The notes beneath the pieces were generated by a model that ran no database searches, was not told the origin of the DNA, and worked only from the letters and a program-made list of their open reading frames with translations. From Myxococcota bacterium (GTDB lineage: Bacteria > Myxococcota_A > UBA796), in assembly GCA_029251165.1 (NCBI GenBank), contig JAQXDW010000006.1:1-64000 (forward strand): a DNA stretch of 64,000 nt, written 5' to 3'. Position numbers and translations under genes: made by a program. Shown piece after piece: positions 7,840 to 16,937 of this stretch; position 1 is the stretch's first letter, and the number at the start of each line of letters is the position of its first letter.

Positions 7840-9540
7840 ATGAGCGACACTCTGATCTCCATGGCACGCCGCTGGATGGCGGCCGATCCCGACCCGACAA
7901 CCCGCGCGGCGACCGAGGCCATCATCGCCTCGGGAGAAGGACTGACCGAGGCGTTCGGCGCGCGGCTTCAGTTCGGAACCGCTGGGATTCGCGGTCGCAT
8001 GGGAGCGGGGCCGGGGCGGATGAACCGTGCCCTGGTCCGTCAGGTCACCGCCGGGCTGGCGGCGTACCTGCTCGAGACCGTGCCTGGTGCCGCTGGGCAG
8101 GGCGTGGTCATCGGCTTCGACGGCCGACACAACTCCCGTGCCTTCGCCGAGGATGCCGCTGCGGTGCTCTCTGGTGCGGGCCTGAAGGTCTTCAAGTACG
8201 ACGTGGTCGTCGCCACGCCGACCCTCGCGCACGCCGTGCTCGCCCTGGGCTGCGCGGCAGGCATCATGGTCACCGCGAGCCACAACCCTCCGGCAGACAA
8301 CGGCTACAAGGTCTACTGGGGCAACGGCGCACAGATCATCTCGCCGGTCGACAAGGGCATCTCTGCGGCGATCGACGCGGTCGGCGGGCCGTGGAACGTC
8401 ACCCTCCCGGCGTCCTCGACAGTCCTGCCGGTGCCGGAGACGGTCTGGGATGACTACGTCGCGGCGGTCCTGAAGGGTCGAATCCACCACAAGACCGGGG
8501 CGAAGGCGGTCTACACCGCGATGCATGGCGTCGGCTATGCGCCCCTGGCGGCCCTGCTTGAGGCGGCCGGACACCCGATCATTGCAGTGCCGCAGCAGCG
8601 CGATCCCGACGGAGACTTTCCCACCGTCGCCTTCCCCAACCCCGAGGAAGACGGGGCGATGGACCTCTCCCTGAGCCTCGCCCGTCAGGAGCAGGCCGAC
8701 CTCGTCCTGGCGAACGATCCCGACGCCGACCGGCTCTCCGTGGCGGTTCCCGATGTCGACGGCTCCTGGCGTCAGCTCACCGGCAACGAGGTCGGCCTGC
8801 TGCTGGCCGATGAGCTGCTCACCCACGGCGCTCAGGGCGGCGACCGGCTGGTGGTCACCACCGTCGTCTCGACCTCGCTGATGGCACGGGTGGCCGAGGC
8901 CCACGGGGCCCGACTGGCCGAGACGCTGACCGGCTTCAAGTGGATCGCCAACAAGGCGATGACCGATCCCGGCGTCTTCGTGATGGGCTTCGAGGAGTCG
9001 CTCGGCTACTCCGTCGGGGACGTGGTTCGGGACAAGGATGGCCTCTCCGCTGCGCTGCACCTCCTCGACATTGCCTCCGACTGCAAGGCACGGGGCACCA
9101 CCTTGATGGCCCACCTCACCGCGCTGTACCGCCGGTATGGCTACGTGGCCTCGGCCCAGAAGTCGATCAAGATGCCCGGACTGGAGGGGGCCGCGAAGAT
9201 CCGTGCGGTGATGGAGCAGCTCCGCGCGGCGCCGCCGTCGGTCATCGCGGGTCTGCCGGTGCAGCGCATCCGCGATGTCGCGCGCGGCACCAGCCTCGAG
9301 CTCACCACCGGCACCACCACCCGCCTCGATCTCCCGTCCAGCAACGTCATCGCCTTCGATCTTGCGGAGGGCTGCCGGGTGCTTGCCCGTCCGTCGGGCA
9401 CCGAGCCGAAGATCAAGTTCTACTTCGAGGCCCGCGAGGAGCTGGCCGGCGGGGAAGCCCTCGCCGCAGCCCAGGGTCGTGCGGAGGCTCGGATGGAGGC
9501 GATGCGCGTCGACTTCTTCGCCCAGGCTGCTCTCGATTGA
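7840..9540 (+). CDS. Phosphoglucomutase/phosphomannomutase family protein
   Basis: A 566-residue alpha-D-phosphohexomutase. All four signature loops are present: the phosphoserine loop TASHNPPADNGYKVYWG, the metal loop NDPDADRLSV, the sugar-specificity loop GFEESLGYSVG and the phosphate-binding loop RPSGTEPKIKFYFEA. The reaction is interconversion of hexose 1- and 6-phosphates via a bisphosphate intermediate in the cytoplasm, feeding glycogen, cell-wall or exopolysaccharide sugars. The length and FEESLGY loop resemble the PGM2/PgcA-like branch. AGGGAG lies about seven bases before the ATG. It is the first gene of a five-gene plus-strand run. Confidence 0.92.
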   Translation: MSDTLISMARRWMAADPDPTTRAATEAIIASGEGLTEAFGARLQFGTAGIRGRMGAGPGRMNRALVRQVTAGLAAYLLETVPGAAGQGVVIGFDGRHNSRAFAEDAAAVLSGAGLKVFKYDVVVATPTLAHAVLALGCAAGIMVTASHNPPADNGYKVYWGNGAQIISPVDKGISAAIDAVGGPWNVTLPASSTVLPVPETVWDDYVAAVLKGRIHHKTGAKAVYTAMHGVGYAPLAALLEAAGHPIIAVPQQRDPDGDFPTVAFPNPEEDGAMDLSLSLARQEQADLVLANDPDADRLSVAVPDVDGSWRQLTGNEVGLLLADELLTHGAQGGDRLVVTTVVSTSLMARVAEAHGARLAETLTGFKWIANKAMTDPGVFVMGFEESLGYSVGDVVRDKDGLSAALHLLDIASDCKARGTTLMAHLTALYRRYGYVASAQKSIKMPGLEGAAKIRAVMEQLRAAPPSVIAGLPVQRIRDVARGTSLELTTGTTTRLDLPSSNVIAFDLAEGCRVLARPSGTEPKIKFYFEAREELAGGEALAAAQGRAEARMEAMRVDFFAQAALD

Positions 9541-10445
9541 TTCCCCAAGAGGTCGCGCTGCGAGCGTGGGCGGCAGGTCAAGAGCCCGAGGCGATCAGCG
9601 CCCGGCTCTCGGGCGCTGCGCTGGTGGATGGCCGACCGGTCGGCACCGACTGGCTCTCGGTGCTCGTCCTCACCCCGCTCGCGGATCGTGCACTGCTCCA
9701 CGACAGCCTCCGGTCGCCGCGGGTGCTGGACCTCTCCGGAATGGGCCTGGCTGCGCTGCCGGATGCCCTGTGCGACTGGCGGACCCTGAACACGCTGCAG
9801 CTCTCCGACAACGCCCTGACCGCGCTGCCCGATGACCTCGGCCGGCTCTGTGCGCTGCACGGCCTGATCCTGTGGGGAAACCGGCTGGTGTCCCTGCCCG
9901 ACAGCATCGGCGACCTCGCGCAGCTGGTCGTGCTGTACGCCTGGGACAACGCCCTCACCACGCTCCCGCCCACCATCGGAGGGATGACAGCGCTGGAGGA
10001 TCTCAACCTCTCGAACAACGCGCTGGCGCACCTGCCGGATGCCATCGGTGACCTGAGCGCGCTGATCTGGATCAACCTCTGGGACAACCGGCTCGCTGCG
10101 ATCCCTGCCGCCATCGGCCAGCTCTCCCGGCTCCAGACCCTCCGCGCCGACGGCAACGCGCTTCGACACCTGCCCGACAGCATCGGCGACCTCTCCGGGC
10201 TGGAGTGGCTGGATGTCTCCGACAACGCGCTGGTGCACCTGCCCGATGCCATCGGTGACCTGAGCGGGCTGGAGGGGCTGTTCCTGGCGGGCAATCGGCT
10301 GACGGTGCTGCCTGCGGGGCTCTTCAGCCTGGTCCGCCTCCGCAAGCTCACCCTCAGCGGAAACCCGCTGTCGGATCCGGGCACGTTATTGTCTCGATTC
10401 CCACGGCTCTCTGAGATGGATACCGATCAGCATGTTCCTTCATGA
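9537..10445 (+). CDS. Leucine-rich repeat protein
   Basis: About 302 residues with roughly eight 23-residue leucine-rich repeats of the LPDxIGDLSxLxxLxLxxNxL type, starting near residue 65 after an alpha-helical N-terminal region. The proposed TTG start at 9537 overlaps the mutase stop (9538-9540). The same frame is open further upstream, but there it is antisense-like shadow inside the mutase. No signal peptide or membrane segment, so a cytosolic protein-interaction scaffold is likely. It overlaps the following gene by 14 bp. Specific partner unknown. Confidence 0.85.
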   Translation: MIPQEVALRAWAAGQEPEAISARLSGAALVDGRPVGTDWLSVLVLTPLADRALLHDSLRSPRVLDLSGMGLAALPDALCDWRTLNTLQLSDNALTALPDDLGRLCALHGLILWGNRLVSLPDSIGDLAQLVVLYAWDNALTTLPPTIGGMTALEDLNLSNNALAHLPDAIGDLSALIWINLWDNRLAAIPAAIGQLSRLQTLRADGNALRHLPDSIGDLSGLEWLDVSDNALVHLPDAIGDLSGLEGLFLAGNRLTVLPAGLFSLVRLRKLTLSGNPLSDPGTLLSRFPRLSEMDTDQHVPS

Positions 10446-10863
10446 ACTGAACGACCCACAACGGCATGCGTTCATGTGCCTGGCAGCGCGCATGGCCTCC
10501 ACAGATGCCCAGCTCCATGACCTTGAGCTGGCGATGCTCTCTCAGATGCGCCACGAGATGGACATCCCGTCGAGCTGGCGTCCGACCACCGCGACCACCA
10601 CCGCGCTGCTCACGCAGTTCGCGGACCATCGCAGCCGCACCATCGTCTTGCTGGAGCTGCTGCGCCTGGCGCGCTGCGATCAGGCGGTGCCTGAGGAAGA
10701 GCGCCTGTTCTTGATCGAGTCTGCGACCGCATTTGGCTTCTCGCGCGCGCAGGTCCGCTCGCTCCTCCTGTGGACGCGCCGTCACGAGGCCCTGATGGCG
10801 GATGCAGAGCTTCTGATGAGTCCTTCCCCTCTGGCTAAAGCGCATCCAGGCGTCGATGCTTGA
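10432..10863 (+). CDS. TerB-like helical protein
   Basis: A 143-residue all-helical protein (MFLHELNDPQRHAFMCLAAR and two helical halves with acidic D/E positions, LARCDQAVPEEERLFLIES). The pattern resembles TerB/DjlA N-terminal-like domains, which can bind metal ions through acidic residues near the membrane. Overlaps the LRR gene and the next gene, so it is co-translated. Function in this operon is unknown; the association with a mechanosensitive channel hints at envelope stress, which is inference. Confidence 0.7.
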   Translation: MFLHELNDPQRHAFMCLAARMASTDAQLHDLELAMLSQMRHEMDIPSSWRPTTATTTALLTQFADHRSRTIVLLELLRLARCDQAVPEEERLFLIESATAFGFSRAQVRSLLLWTRRHEALMADAELLMSPSPLAKAHPGVDA

Positions 10864-11629
10864 GCGGCAGTGGTGGGGACCACTTCCCCTCCAGCCCGGC
10901 GCGATGGTGCGGATCGGTCCGTCTCGGATCTGGTTCCAGCGTCGGCCCACAGAGCTTCGGGTCGCCATCCACACCCTCTCCGATCCGATCAGCTCTGGTC
11001 TGGAGCGCACGCTCGCCCTCGACATGGCAGAGCCGCCCCCGGACTTCCGGCTCCACCGGTTTGCAGCAGACGAGCAGAGCGGGCCGCTTCAGCTCATGCC
11101 GCTGCTGGCCGATCGGCCGGTGGTTGCCCGGCCCACGCATCCCTTCACCATGCCGCCCGACTCCGAGGTGACGGTGTTCATCTCCACGGCGCTGTGGGTC
11201 GAGCTGAGCCTGGCTGGGGCGCTGATCGCGCTGCCGCTGTATCGGATGTCAGACACCTGGTTTGGCCGCTCGACCATCGAGGGTGGGCTCTGCTATGCCA
11301 TGCGGACCGCGCTGCGCATGAGCCTCGCCGACATCCCCCGGCGTCCGCACCGCGCAATCACCGCAGTCCACATCAACAACCGCGGCCCGGACTGCCTGCC
11401 GATTCATCGGATCCGGCTGCCGGTGCAGCACCTCGCCCTGTTTGCCGACGGCGCCGGAGAGCTGTGGACGGAGGCGCTGGAGATGACCCGCCAGGATGCC
11501 GGCGAGGCCAGCATCTCCCTGCTCGGCGGTCCGCCGGCAGTCGCTGGCGCGACCGTCGCGGTTTCCCTGCCGCGAAGCCTGCCGGAGGACCACCGGCTCC
11601 TTCAGAAGATCACGTCTTTCCTTCCCTGA
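10856..11629 (+). CDS. Conserved hypothetical protein next to MscS
   Basis: A 257-residue protein without signal peptide or transmembrane segment, beginning MLERQWWGPLPLQPGAMVRI and rich in beta strands, with internal segments FTMPPDSEVTVFISTALWVE and MSDTWFGRSTIEGGLCYAMR. It resembles, from memory only, the DUF432 family, which I recall as often lying beside MscS genes. It overlaps the TerB-like gene by eight bases and ends nine bases before the channel gene, so a role with the channel is likely. A profile search would settle the family. Confidence 0.7.
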   Translation: MLERQWWGPLPLQPGAMVRIGPSRIWFQRRPTELRVAIHTLSDPISSGLERTLALDMAEPPPDFRLHRFAADEQSGPLQLMPLLADRPVVARPTHPFTMPPDSEVTVFISTALWVELSLAGALIALPLYRMSDTWFGRSTIEGGLCYAMRTALRMSLADIPRRPHRAITAVHINNRGPDCLPIHRIRLPVQHLALFADGAGELWTEALEMTRQDAGEASISLLGGPPAVAGATVAVSLPRSLPEDHRLLQKITSFLP

Positions 11630-11638
11630 GGTGTCGCG

Positions 11639-12442
11639 ATGGAGTGGTTGCTGGATGTGGTCGTCTCTCCCGAGATCATCGGGCGCTGGCTGCGCGCGGG
11701 GCTGATGGTCCTCTTTGGGCTGCTGCTTGCCCGGATCGCGGGCGTCCTCACCGAGCGCATGGTCCTCCGGGTCAGCCAGCCAGAGCGCGCGACCCTCTCC
11801 CGGCGAATCGTCTCGCTGATGGTGCTCGCCCTCAGCATGCTCTCGGCGATGCAGCAGGTCGGCTTCGACCTCTCCATCCTGCTGGGGGCAGCGGGCATGC
11901 TCACCGTCGCTGTCGGCTTCGCCAGCCAGACCTCCTCCTCCAACATCATCTCCGGGCTGTTCCTGATCGCAGAGCGGCCGTTCTCGGTCGGGGACGCCAT
12001 CCAGATCGGAACCCAGAGCGGCGAGGTGCTCGCCATCGACCTGCTCAGCGTCAAGCTGCGGACGTTCGACAACCGCTATGTCCGGATTCCCAACGAGACG
12101 GTGATGAAGTCCGAGGTCACCAACCTCACCCGGTTCACCATCCGGCGGCTCTCCATTCCGCTCACGGTGCCGCACCGTACGGATCTGGATGCCGTTCGGC
12201 GGGTGCTGCTGGAGGTCGCAGGTGCAGACGCACGGGTGCTGGATGAGCCGAGAACAGAGGTCCGATTCAGCGGCTTCATCCCTGATGGTGCGCAGGTGGA
12301 GCTGGTCGTCTGGGTGCAGCGGGTGAGGCTGCTGGAGGTCCAGGGCGATCTGGGCTGGCGGGTCCATCAGGCGCTGGCGGCGAGCCAGCTGGAGCTCACG
12401 CCGAGCTTTCGGAAATTGAAGGAGACATCGGCGTCGTCCTGA
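11639..12442 (+). CDS. MscS-family mechanosensitive channel
   Basis: A 267-residue small-conductance mechanosensitive channel. Two to three N-terminal transmembrane helices (about 15-35, 55-75, 80-100) lead into the pore-lining and beta-domain signature GFASQTSSSNIISGLFLIAE with the glycine/alanine-rich TM3 before it (LGAAGMLTVAVG). The beta domain (RPFSVGDAIQIGTQSGEVLA) and C-terminal alpha/beta domain follow. Family role: release of solutes during hypo-osmotic shock at the inner membrane. It is the last gene of the five-gene run. Confidence 0.9.
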   Translation: MEWLLDVVVSPEIIGRWLRAGLMVLFGLLLARIAGVLTERMVLRVSQPERATLSRRIVSLMVLALSMLSAMQQVGFDLSILLGAAGMLTVAVGFASQTSSSNIISGLFLIAERPFSVGDAIQIGTQSGEVLAIDLLSVKLRTFDNRYVRIPNETVMKSEVTNLTRFTIRRLSIPLTVPHRTDLDAVRRVLLEVAGADARVLDEPRTEVRFSGFIPDGAQVELVVWVQRVRLLEVQGDLGWRVHQALAASQLELTPSFRKLKETSASS

Positions 12443-12850
12443 GGGCCGACCTGTCCCGGGAGGCCAAAAAACCGTGACGCTTCTGAAGCGGTGATTTTAT
12501 TGGTGCTGAGCGGCGACGCGGATTTCGACTGCAAAGTGCATTGCCAACGAAAAACCAACGGTATCGCTTTACATCGATGCCTTGACGTCGGTGCAGTCCA
12601 GAGCCCTGCTGCTCAGCTCCGCTCTATCGAGGCTCTCGGTCCTCGAAGAGGCCGCCCCTCCGCTTGGCTCGGTGAGGTCACGGAGGCGGACGAGCACGAC
12701 ACCGCCACCGTTCCCGGATCACATCGCTGCGAGGCTGACTGATGGTGTGCTGTCGGTTGAGGTTCCCCGTTCTGATCGGTCTGTTCGAGCGATTGCCATC
12801 GGATAGTGCTGCGGAGTTCGGGTAGACTGGGAGCCCCCTGGAGCCCGCTC
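12443..12850. other. Intergenic region between mscS and the beta-helix lipoprotein
   Basis: About 400 bp. It starts with a short hairpin (CGCTT-CTG-AAGCG, 12478-12490) followed by GTGATTTTATT, a plausible terminator for the mscS operon. The remainder should hold the promoter of the downstream lipoprotein. No convincing gene is visible; short frames in several phases lack codon bias or family features. Confidence 0.5.
12478..12500 (+). terminator. Possible terminator after mscS
   Basis: Hairpin CGCTT-CTG-AAGCG with a weak T-rich tail, 35 bases after the mscS stop. The stem is only five pairs, so confidence is modest. Confidence 0.35.
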
Positions 12851-14572
12851 ATGCTCGTCCTCGCCCTCTCTGTGGCCTGTACATCCGATCCCGTTGACTC
12901 TGCCCTGCCGATGGACACTGCTCCCGTCGACACTGTCCCGACGGACACCGACACCGACACCGCTCCCACGGACACGACGCCGACCGACACGGGGCCGGAC
13001 GACTCGGGCAAGACCGAAGACACGGGGGACCCTGAAGACACCGGGGAGGAGAAGGAGTGGGGCTGGCGCAGCGCGCTGTATCCGTCGGACTGGACCCCGG
13101 AGCACACTGACGGCGAGCACTTCCTCCACGACTTCTCCTACGCCGGCTACCACAACGGCGAGGACGCCCTGCCCGAGCCCTCCGGCACGGTGTTCGACGT
13201 CACCGTCTACGGCGCCGACGCCACCGGCAGCAGCGACAGCAACGCCGCGATCCAGGCTGCCATCGATGCAGCCTCGGTCTCTGGCGGGGTGGTCTATCTG
13301 CCGACCGGAGAGTACCGCTGCGACAGCCTGCTCACCGTCACCGCCAGCGGTGTCCACATCACAGGCGACGGACCAGGCAAGACGAAGCTGTTCTTCACCC
13401 TCGCCACGGGTGTCTCCGACGTCAACCACCTCTCGTTCACCGGCTCCCTCGCCGAGAGCGACGAGGTCTTGCTGACGGCGGACGGCGAGAGCCGCTCGAA
13501 GACGGTGACGGTGGCAGACACCGCGGCGTTCTCCGTCGGCGATGACGTCAGCGTTGGCTGGGTGATCTCCGATGCGTTCGTCGAGGAGCATGGGATGGCC
13601 GACACCTGGTGGTCGTTTAACGGCTTGTGGCGGCCTTTCTTCCGGCGAACGGTGGTCGCGGTGGATGCTGCGGCGTCCACCCTGACCCTCGACGTGCCGC
13701 TGCGCTACCCGGCGCAGATGCGGGACGACGCCTCGGTTCGCCTGGAGAGCGGGTACATCTCCGAGGTCAGCGCCTCAGACCTGTCTGTCTCCACGGTAGC
13801 GGACTGGTCAGATGCCTGGTCAAACGACCGCTCTCATGCCATCGGGATGACCGGTGTTCGGGACGGCTTCATCGACAATGTGGTCTCCTACGAGTCCCCC
13901 AACAGCAGCGACACCCGGGGCAGCCACCTCCAGAGCGGCGGGGTCATCGTGGTGCACTCCAAGCGGGTGACCGTGGCGAGCTCCACCATGGAGAACGCTC
14001 AGCACCGTGGCGACGGCGGCAACGGCTACCTGTTCGAGGTCTCTCGAAGCGCAGAGGTGCTGTTTGTCGATCTGGTTGGCCGGGCTGGACGGCACAATTT
14101 CATCCAGAACTGGGACTTCGGCGCCAGCGGCATCGTCTGGCTGCGAACCTCCTCTGAGGAGGGCGCGGCGGTCTACAGCGAGGATCTGGACTGGCTGACG
14201 TGGCTCGGGACCAGTGAGTTCCACCACTCCCTCGCCATGGCAAACCTCATCGACAGCTCGACCACCACCGACGGCTGGAAGGCGGCCAACCGCAACGACT
14301 ACAGCTCCGGCGCGGGCCACACCGCGACCCAGAGCGTGTTCTGGAACACCGCCGGCAGCGGCAGCCTCAGCTCCTACCAGTACGGCAACGGCTACATCAT
14401 CGGCACCACTGACGTCGCGGTCGACACCACGGTCTACGACGTCCTCGACTCCGCTGGGACCGCCCCGGAGGACTACTCCGAGGGGCTCGACGAGGGCGAG
14501 ACCCTCAACCCACAGTCGCTGTATGAGGATCAGCTCGCGAAGCGACTGGCGCGCGGAGAGGGGCTGTGGTGA
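12851..14572 (+). CDS. Lipoprotein with pectate-lyase-like parallel beta-helix
   Basis: The ATG at 12851 is preferred to the GTG at 12806 because it gives a compact lipoprotein signal MLVLALSVACTSD with GGAG nine bases upstream. After the lipid-anchored Cys comes an Asp/Thr/Pro-rich linker (about residues 15-70). Then a beta-helix domain begins FDVTVYGADATGSSDSNAAI and QAAIDAASVSGGVVYLPTGE, typical of the Pectate_lyase_3/glycosyl hydrolase 28-like fold. Later coils include GNGYLFEVSRSAEVLFV. The family acts on polysaccharides or binds them; catalytic residues cannot be assigned with confidence. Probably surface exposed, 573 residues. Confidence 0.85.
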   Translation: MLVLALSVACTSDPVDSALPMDTAPVDTVPTDTDTDTAPTDTTPTDTGPDDSGKTEDTGDPEDTGEEKEWGWRSALYPSDWTPEHTDGEHFLHDFSYAGYHNGEDALPEPSGTVFDVTVYGADATGSSDSNAAIQAAIDAASVSGGVVYLPTGEYRCDSLLTVTASGVHITGDGPGKTKLFFTLATGVSDVNHLSFTGSLAESDEVLLTADGESRSKTVTVADTAAFSVGDDVSVGWVISDAFVEEHGMADTWWSFNGLWRPFFRRTVVAVDAAASTLTLDVPLRYPAQMRDDASVRLESGYISEVSASDLSVSTVADWSDAWSNDRSHAIGMTGVRDGFIDNVVSYESPNSSDTRGSHLQSGGVIVVHSKRVTVASSTMENAQHRGDGGNGYLFEVSRSAEVLFVDLVGRAGRHNFIQNWDFGASGIVWLRTSSEEGAAVYSEDLDWLTWLGTSEFHHSLAMANLIDSSTTTDGWKAANRNDYSSGAGHTATQSVFWNTAGSGSLSSYQYGNGYIIGTTDVAVDTTVYDVLDSAGTAPEDYSEGLDEGETLNPQSLYEDQLAKRLARGEGLW

Positions 14573-14585
14573 GCCTGAAGTCCGC

Positions 14586-14613
14586 TGACGGATCCGTCAC
14601 GGCTCCGTGACGG
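14586..14613 (+). terminator. Strong overlapping hairpins after the beta-helix gene
   Basis: TGACGGATCCGTCA (14586-14599) is a perfect 14-bp palindrome and CCGTCACGG-CT-CCGTGACGG (14594-14613) a near-perfect hairpin overlapping it. They lie 14 bp after the stop and lack a T-run. They may act as a terminator, or the palindrome may be a protein-binding site because a very similar element recurs at 16938-16953. Confidence 0.5.
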
Positions 14614-14694
14614 AAGGTCGTCACCCTGACGCGCAGACCAGGGCTTTCCGCTGGAGCGGTGCTTGCAGAGTCTCTCCCACATGCGGAGAGTTCA

Positions 14695-16311
14695 ATGCCA
14701 CAGCACATGACCATGCCCACCTCAGCGGCCCTCGCCATCGCGCGCGGGCAGGAGGTTGTCGCCGACGTGGTCGCGGACACCATCCATCCCGCTCAGCACC
14801 TCTACGGAAACGCAGTGCTCCAAGAGCGGATGGCCGCAGCCGCAGAGCAGGACGGAGATCCCCCGACCAGCGGTGGTCTCCTGGATGCCGATGATGCCGA
14901 GGTCATGGCGTGGCTGCTGGAGGGCGTCGCGGGGGTGACGCCGGCAGGAATGGTCACGGGCATCGCGCTTGGTCTGCTTGAGGTTGGCCCAGACACCGAC
15001 GCAGAGACCCTCGCGGGCTGTGCCGCAGCGGGAGTGTCCATCGAGGCTTCGCTGGCTGCGAGAGACGACTTCACCCCAGCACCATCCCCCGTCGACGCAT
15101 CCCTTCACCGCCAAGCCGGGGCGTGTCTCTCCGAGCAAGAGGCCGTCAGCGATGAGGAGGGGGTGTGCGTTGACAGTGAGAAGATCGGTGAGTTCGCAGA
15201 CAGTATTGGAGCCGCGATAAACAGACTGGTTCGAAATGTTCGAGGGGCTGTCCAAACAGTCCAGGACCAGCTTCTTGCTCAGAACAAGCTCATCGCAGAG
15301 AACAAAGAGCTGCATGAGTGGCTGTCAGAGGCGCTCTTTCAGGGCGCAGCAGACCTCGTCGGAGTCGCCATCGGCAGCATGACCGGCAGCGTCACTGCCC
15401 AGGTCACGATGCTCCTCGGCAGCGAGTCGGTGAAGTCCTATGTCGTCTACATCTTGAACTCTGTGGTTGCGGGGCCGATGAAGGCCTCCATCAGCAAGAG
15501 CCTCTCGAAATTCTCTTCTCGGGAGCCCGGTGAGACCGCCAGCTTTGATGCCACGCTGCGCTTCTTTGAGGAGTTCAACCGAGGGCATGGAAACGGATAC
15601 TCCGAGGCCCTGGAGTCCGCCCTGGAGCTGGGACTGGATGCCATGATCGTGCTCGACGCGCTCATGACAGGGCTCGTCGCCAGTGAGGAGGCGTACCTCT
15701 CTGCCATCCGAGCCTCGGTGCTCGATGCCTTCTTCGCGGTCGCAGGGCTGACCACTGGTGAGCAGCGCTCGCCAGCTGAGGGTGGAACGATCGTCACTGA
15801 GGTCTACGCTCTGGAGGTGATTCCCCACTCTGATCTGAGCCGGGGAATCCGTGAGGTTCGGCTGCCTGAGGCTGTTCCGGAGAGCCTGCGCGCAGAGTAT
15901 GCCGCAAGCAGCACGCTGGGAAACCGACGGCTGCTGCTGACGATCGCGCACATCCTCGGAGACCATGCCAAGGCCGAATTTCACACCGGTACCTGCGCAG
16001 TTCGCGGGGTCGAGGCCAGAGACCTCTGCGAGTATCGCGAGCCGCTCCTCCACGGTCTTGTCCACATGATGGTCCCAGAGCGCCTCGCAGAATTTGAGCA
16101 GGGAGTCCAGGACAGCCACACTCCGATCCATCAGCACCACAGCTACCGGGGGGACATGCCGGGGTCCTCATGGCGCTCCAGCGGCTCGGCTGCGGTGCTT
16201 CGAGATATTGAGGCGGAGGCGATCCGACGCTGGTTCCTGCTCAGCCTGGAGAAGCTGGGCGGAACATCCACTCCGCTTCTTCAGCTCTGTCCAACCGTTG
16301 TCTTCTTGTAG
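14695..16311 (+). CDS. Large hypothetical protein with eCIS-cargo-like N-terminus
   Basis: The ATG at 14695, with GGAG ten bases upstream, is preferred to an earlier in-frame start at 14659; it gives 538 residues. There is no signal peptide. The N-terminus contains PAQHLYGNAVLQERMA, resembling the x-YGNxxLQxxL/M helix seen near the start of many proteins tied to extracellular contractile injection systems (often with DUF4157). The middle has a helical coiled-coil stretch (VQDQLLAQNKLIAENKELHE) and glycine-rich hydrophobic helices (GVAIGSMTGSVTAQVTMLLG) that could enter membranes. The C-terminus has HxxxH-like clusters (DSHTPIHQHHSYRGDMPG). The combination suggests a secreted or cargo protein; function is unknown. 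Confidence 0.75.
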   Translation: MPQHMTMPTSAALAIARGQEVVADVVADTIHPAQHLYGNAVLQERMAAAAEQDGDPPTSGGLLDADDAEVMAWLLEGVAGVTPAGMVTGIALGLLEVGPDTDAETLAGCAAAGVSIEASLAARDDFTPAPSPVDASLHRQAGACLSEQEAVSDEEGVCVDSEKIGEFADSIGAAINRLVRNVRGAVQTVQDQLLAQNKLIAENKELHEWLSEALFQGAADLVGVAIGSMTGSVTAQVTMLLGSESVKSYVVYILNSVVAGPMKASISKSLSKFSSREPGETASFDATLRFFEEFNRGHGNGYSEALESALELGLDAMIVLDALMTGLVASEEAYLSAIRASVLDAFFAVAGLTTGEQRSPAEGGTIVTEVYALEVIPHSDLSRGIREVRLPEAVPESLRAEYAASSTLGNRRLLLTIAHILGDHAKAEFHTGTCAVRGVEARDLCEYREPLLHGLVHMMVPERLAEFEQGVQDSHTPIHQHHSYRGDMPGSSWRSSGSAAVLRDIEAEAIRRWFLLSLEKLGGTSTPLLQLCPTVVFL

Positions 16312-16325
16312 TGTTTGGAGCTTAG

Positions 16326-16892
16326 ATGGCCCTGATTGCTTTCCTTGCCGTGTTCTCAGGCTGCCGAGATCCGGAGCTGCCGCCGCTCGCGCTCTCTCAG
16401 TGGCGCCAGATCGAGGCCCGCTCCCAGGCAGATTCCCTCATCTCGCAGATCCTGTCCATGGAGCGTGAAGAATACCGTGAGCACCGTCAGACGCTCATCG
16501 AGATCGCCACCAGCCCGCACCACATGATCGACACCAGCAAGCCCTGGTCACCGGAGTATGCGGTCGCGTGGATGCAGGACAACACCATCCGCGCGATGCA
16601 ACACTTTATCGACTCTGACGCTCTCCGGCTGGTCGCCTACAGCCAGCCGGGAGAGGCTCCCGAAGACTGCGACATGGACCGTCATCCTGGAGAGCGGCCG
16701 GTCCACTGCGTGGCCTGGAACAGCTTCTCTTACACCTGCAAGCTCTACGATCCGGAGCGCGACCTGGTCATCCTCCCAGAGGACCCAGCCTGTGTCTTTC
16801 TCCACCCAGAGTTCAAACCTCACAAGCCTCACAAACCTGAAATCTATCAGAAGGTCCCCGGCGGCTGGGAGGCGAACAATCCGGCCCCCTGA
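16326..16892 (+). CDS. Small lipoprotein
   Basis: A 188-residue protein starting MALIAFLAVFSGCRDPEL, a lipoprotein signal with lipobox FSGC. GGAG lies a few bases before the ATG. It has four further Cys residues (APEDCDMD, VHCVAW, YTCKLY, ACVFLH) that could form two disulfides in the periplasm or at the surface. It follows the preceding gene by 14 bp and may be co-transcribed, possibly as an accessory or immunity-type partner; that is speculative. No known family recognised. Confidence 0.78.
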   Translation: MALIAFLAVFSGCRDPELPPLALSQWRQIEARSQADSLISQILSMEREEYREHRQTLIEIATSPHHMIDTSKPWSPEYAVAWMQDNTIRAMQHFIDSDALRLVAYSQPGEAPEDCDMDRHPGERPVHCVAWNSFSYTCKLYDPERDLVILPEDPACVFLHPEFKPHKPHKPEIYQKVPGGWEANNPAP

Positions 16893-16937
16893 GCGCAGGC
16901 TGCTGGCGTGGGAGGGTGAGGATCATCCTGGGCCCAC

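Noticed and set aside
8940..9536. Apparent 5' extension of the LRR protein into the mutase gene
   Set aside because: Arg/Pro-rich shadow in a different frame from the clear phosphohexomutase; the LRR protein can start at 9537.
10856..12246. Long plus-strand alternative frame over the DUF432-like and MscS genes
   Set aside because: Ala/Arg/His-rich shadow; MscS motifs lie in the other frame.
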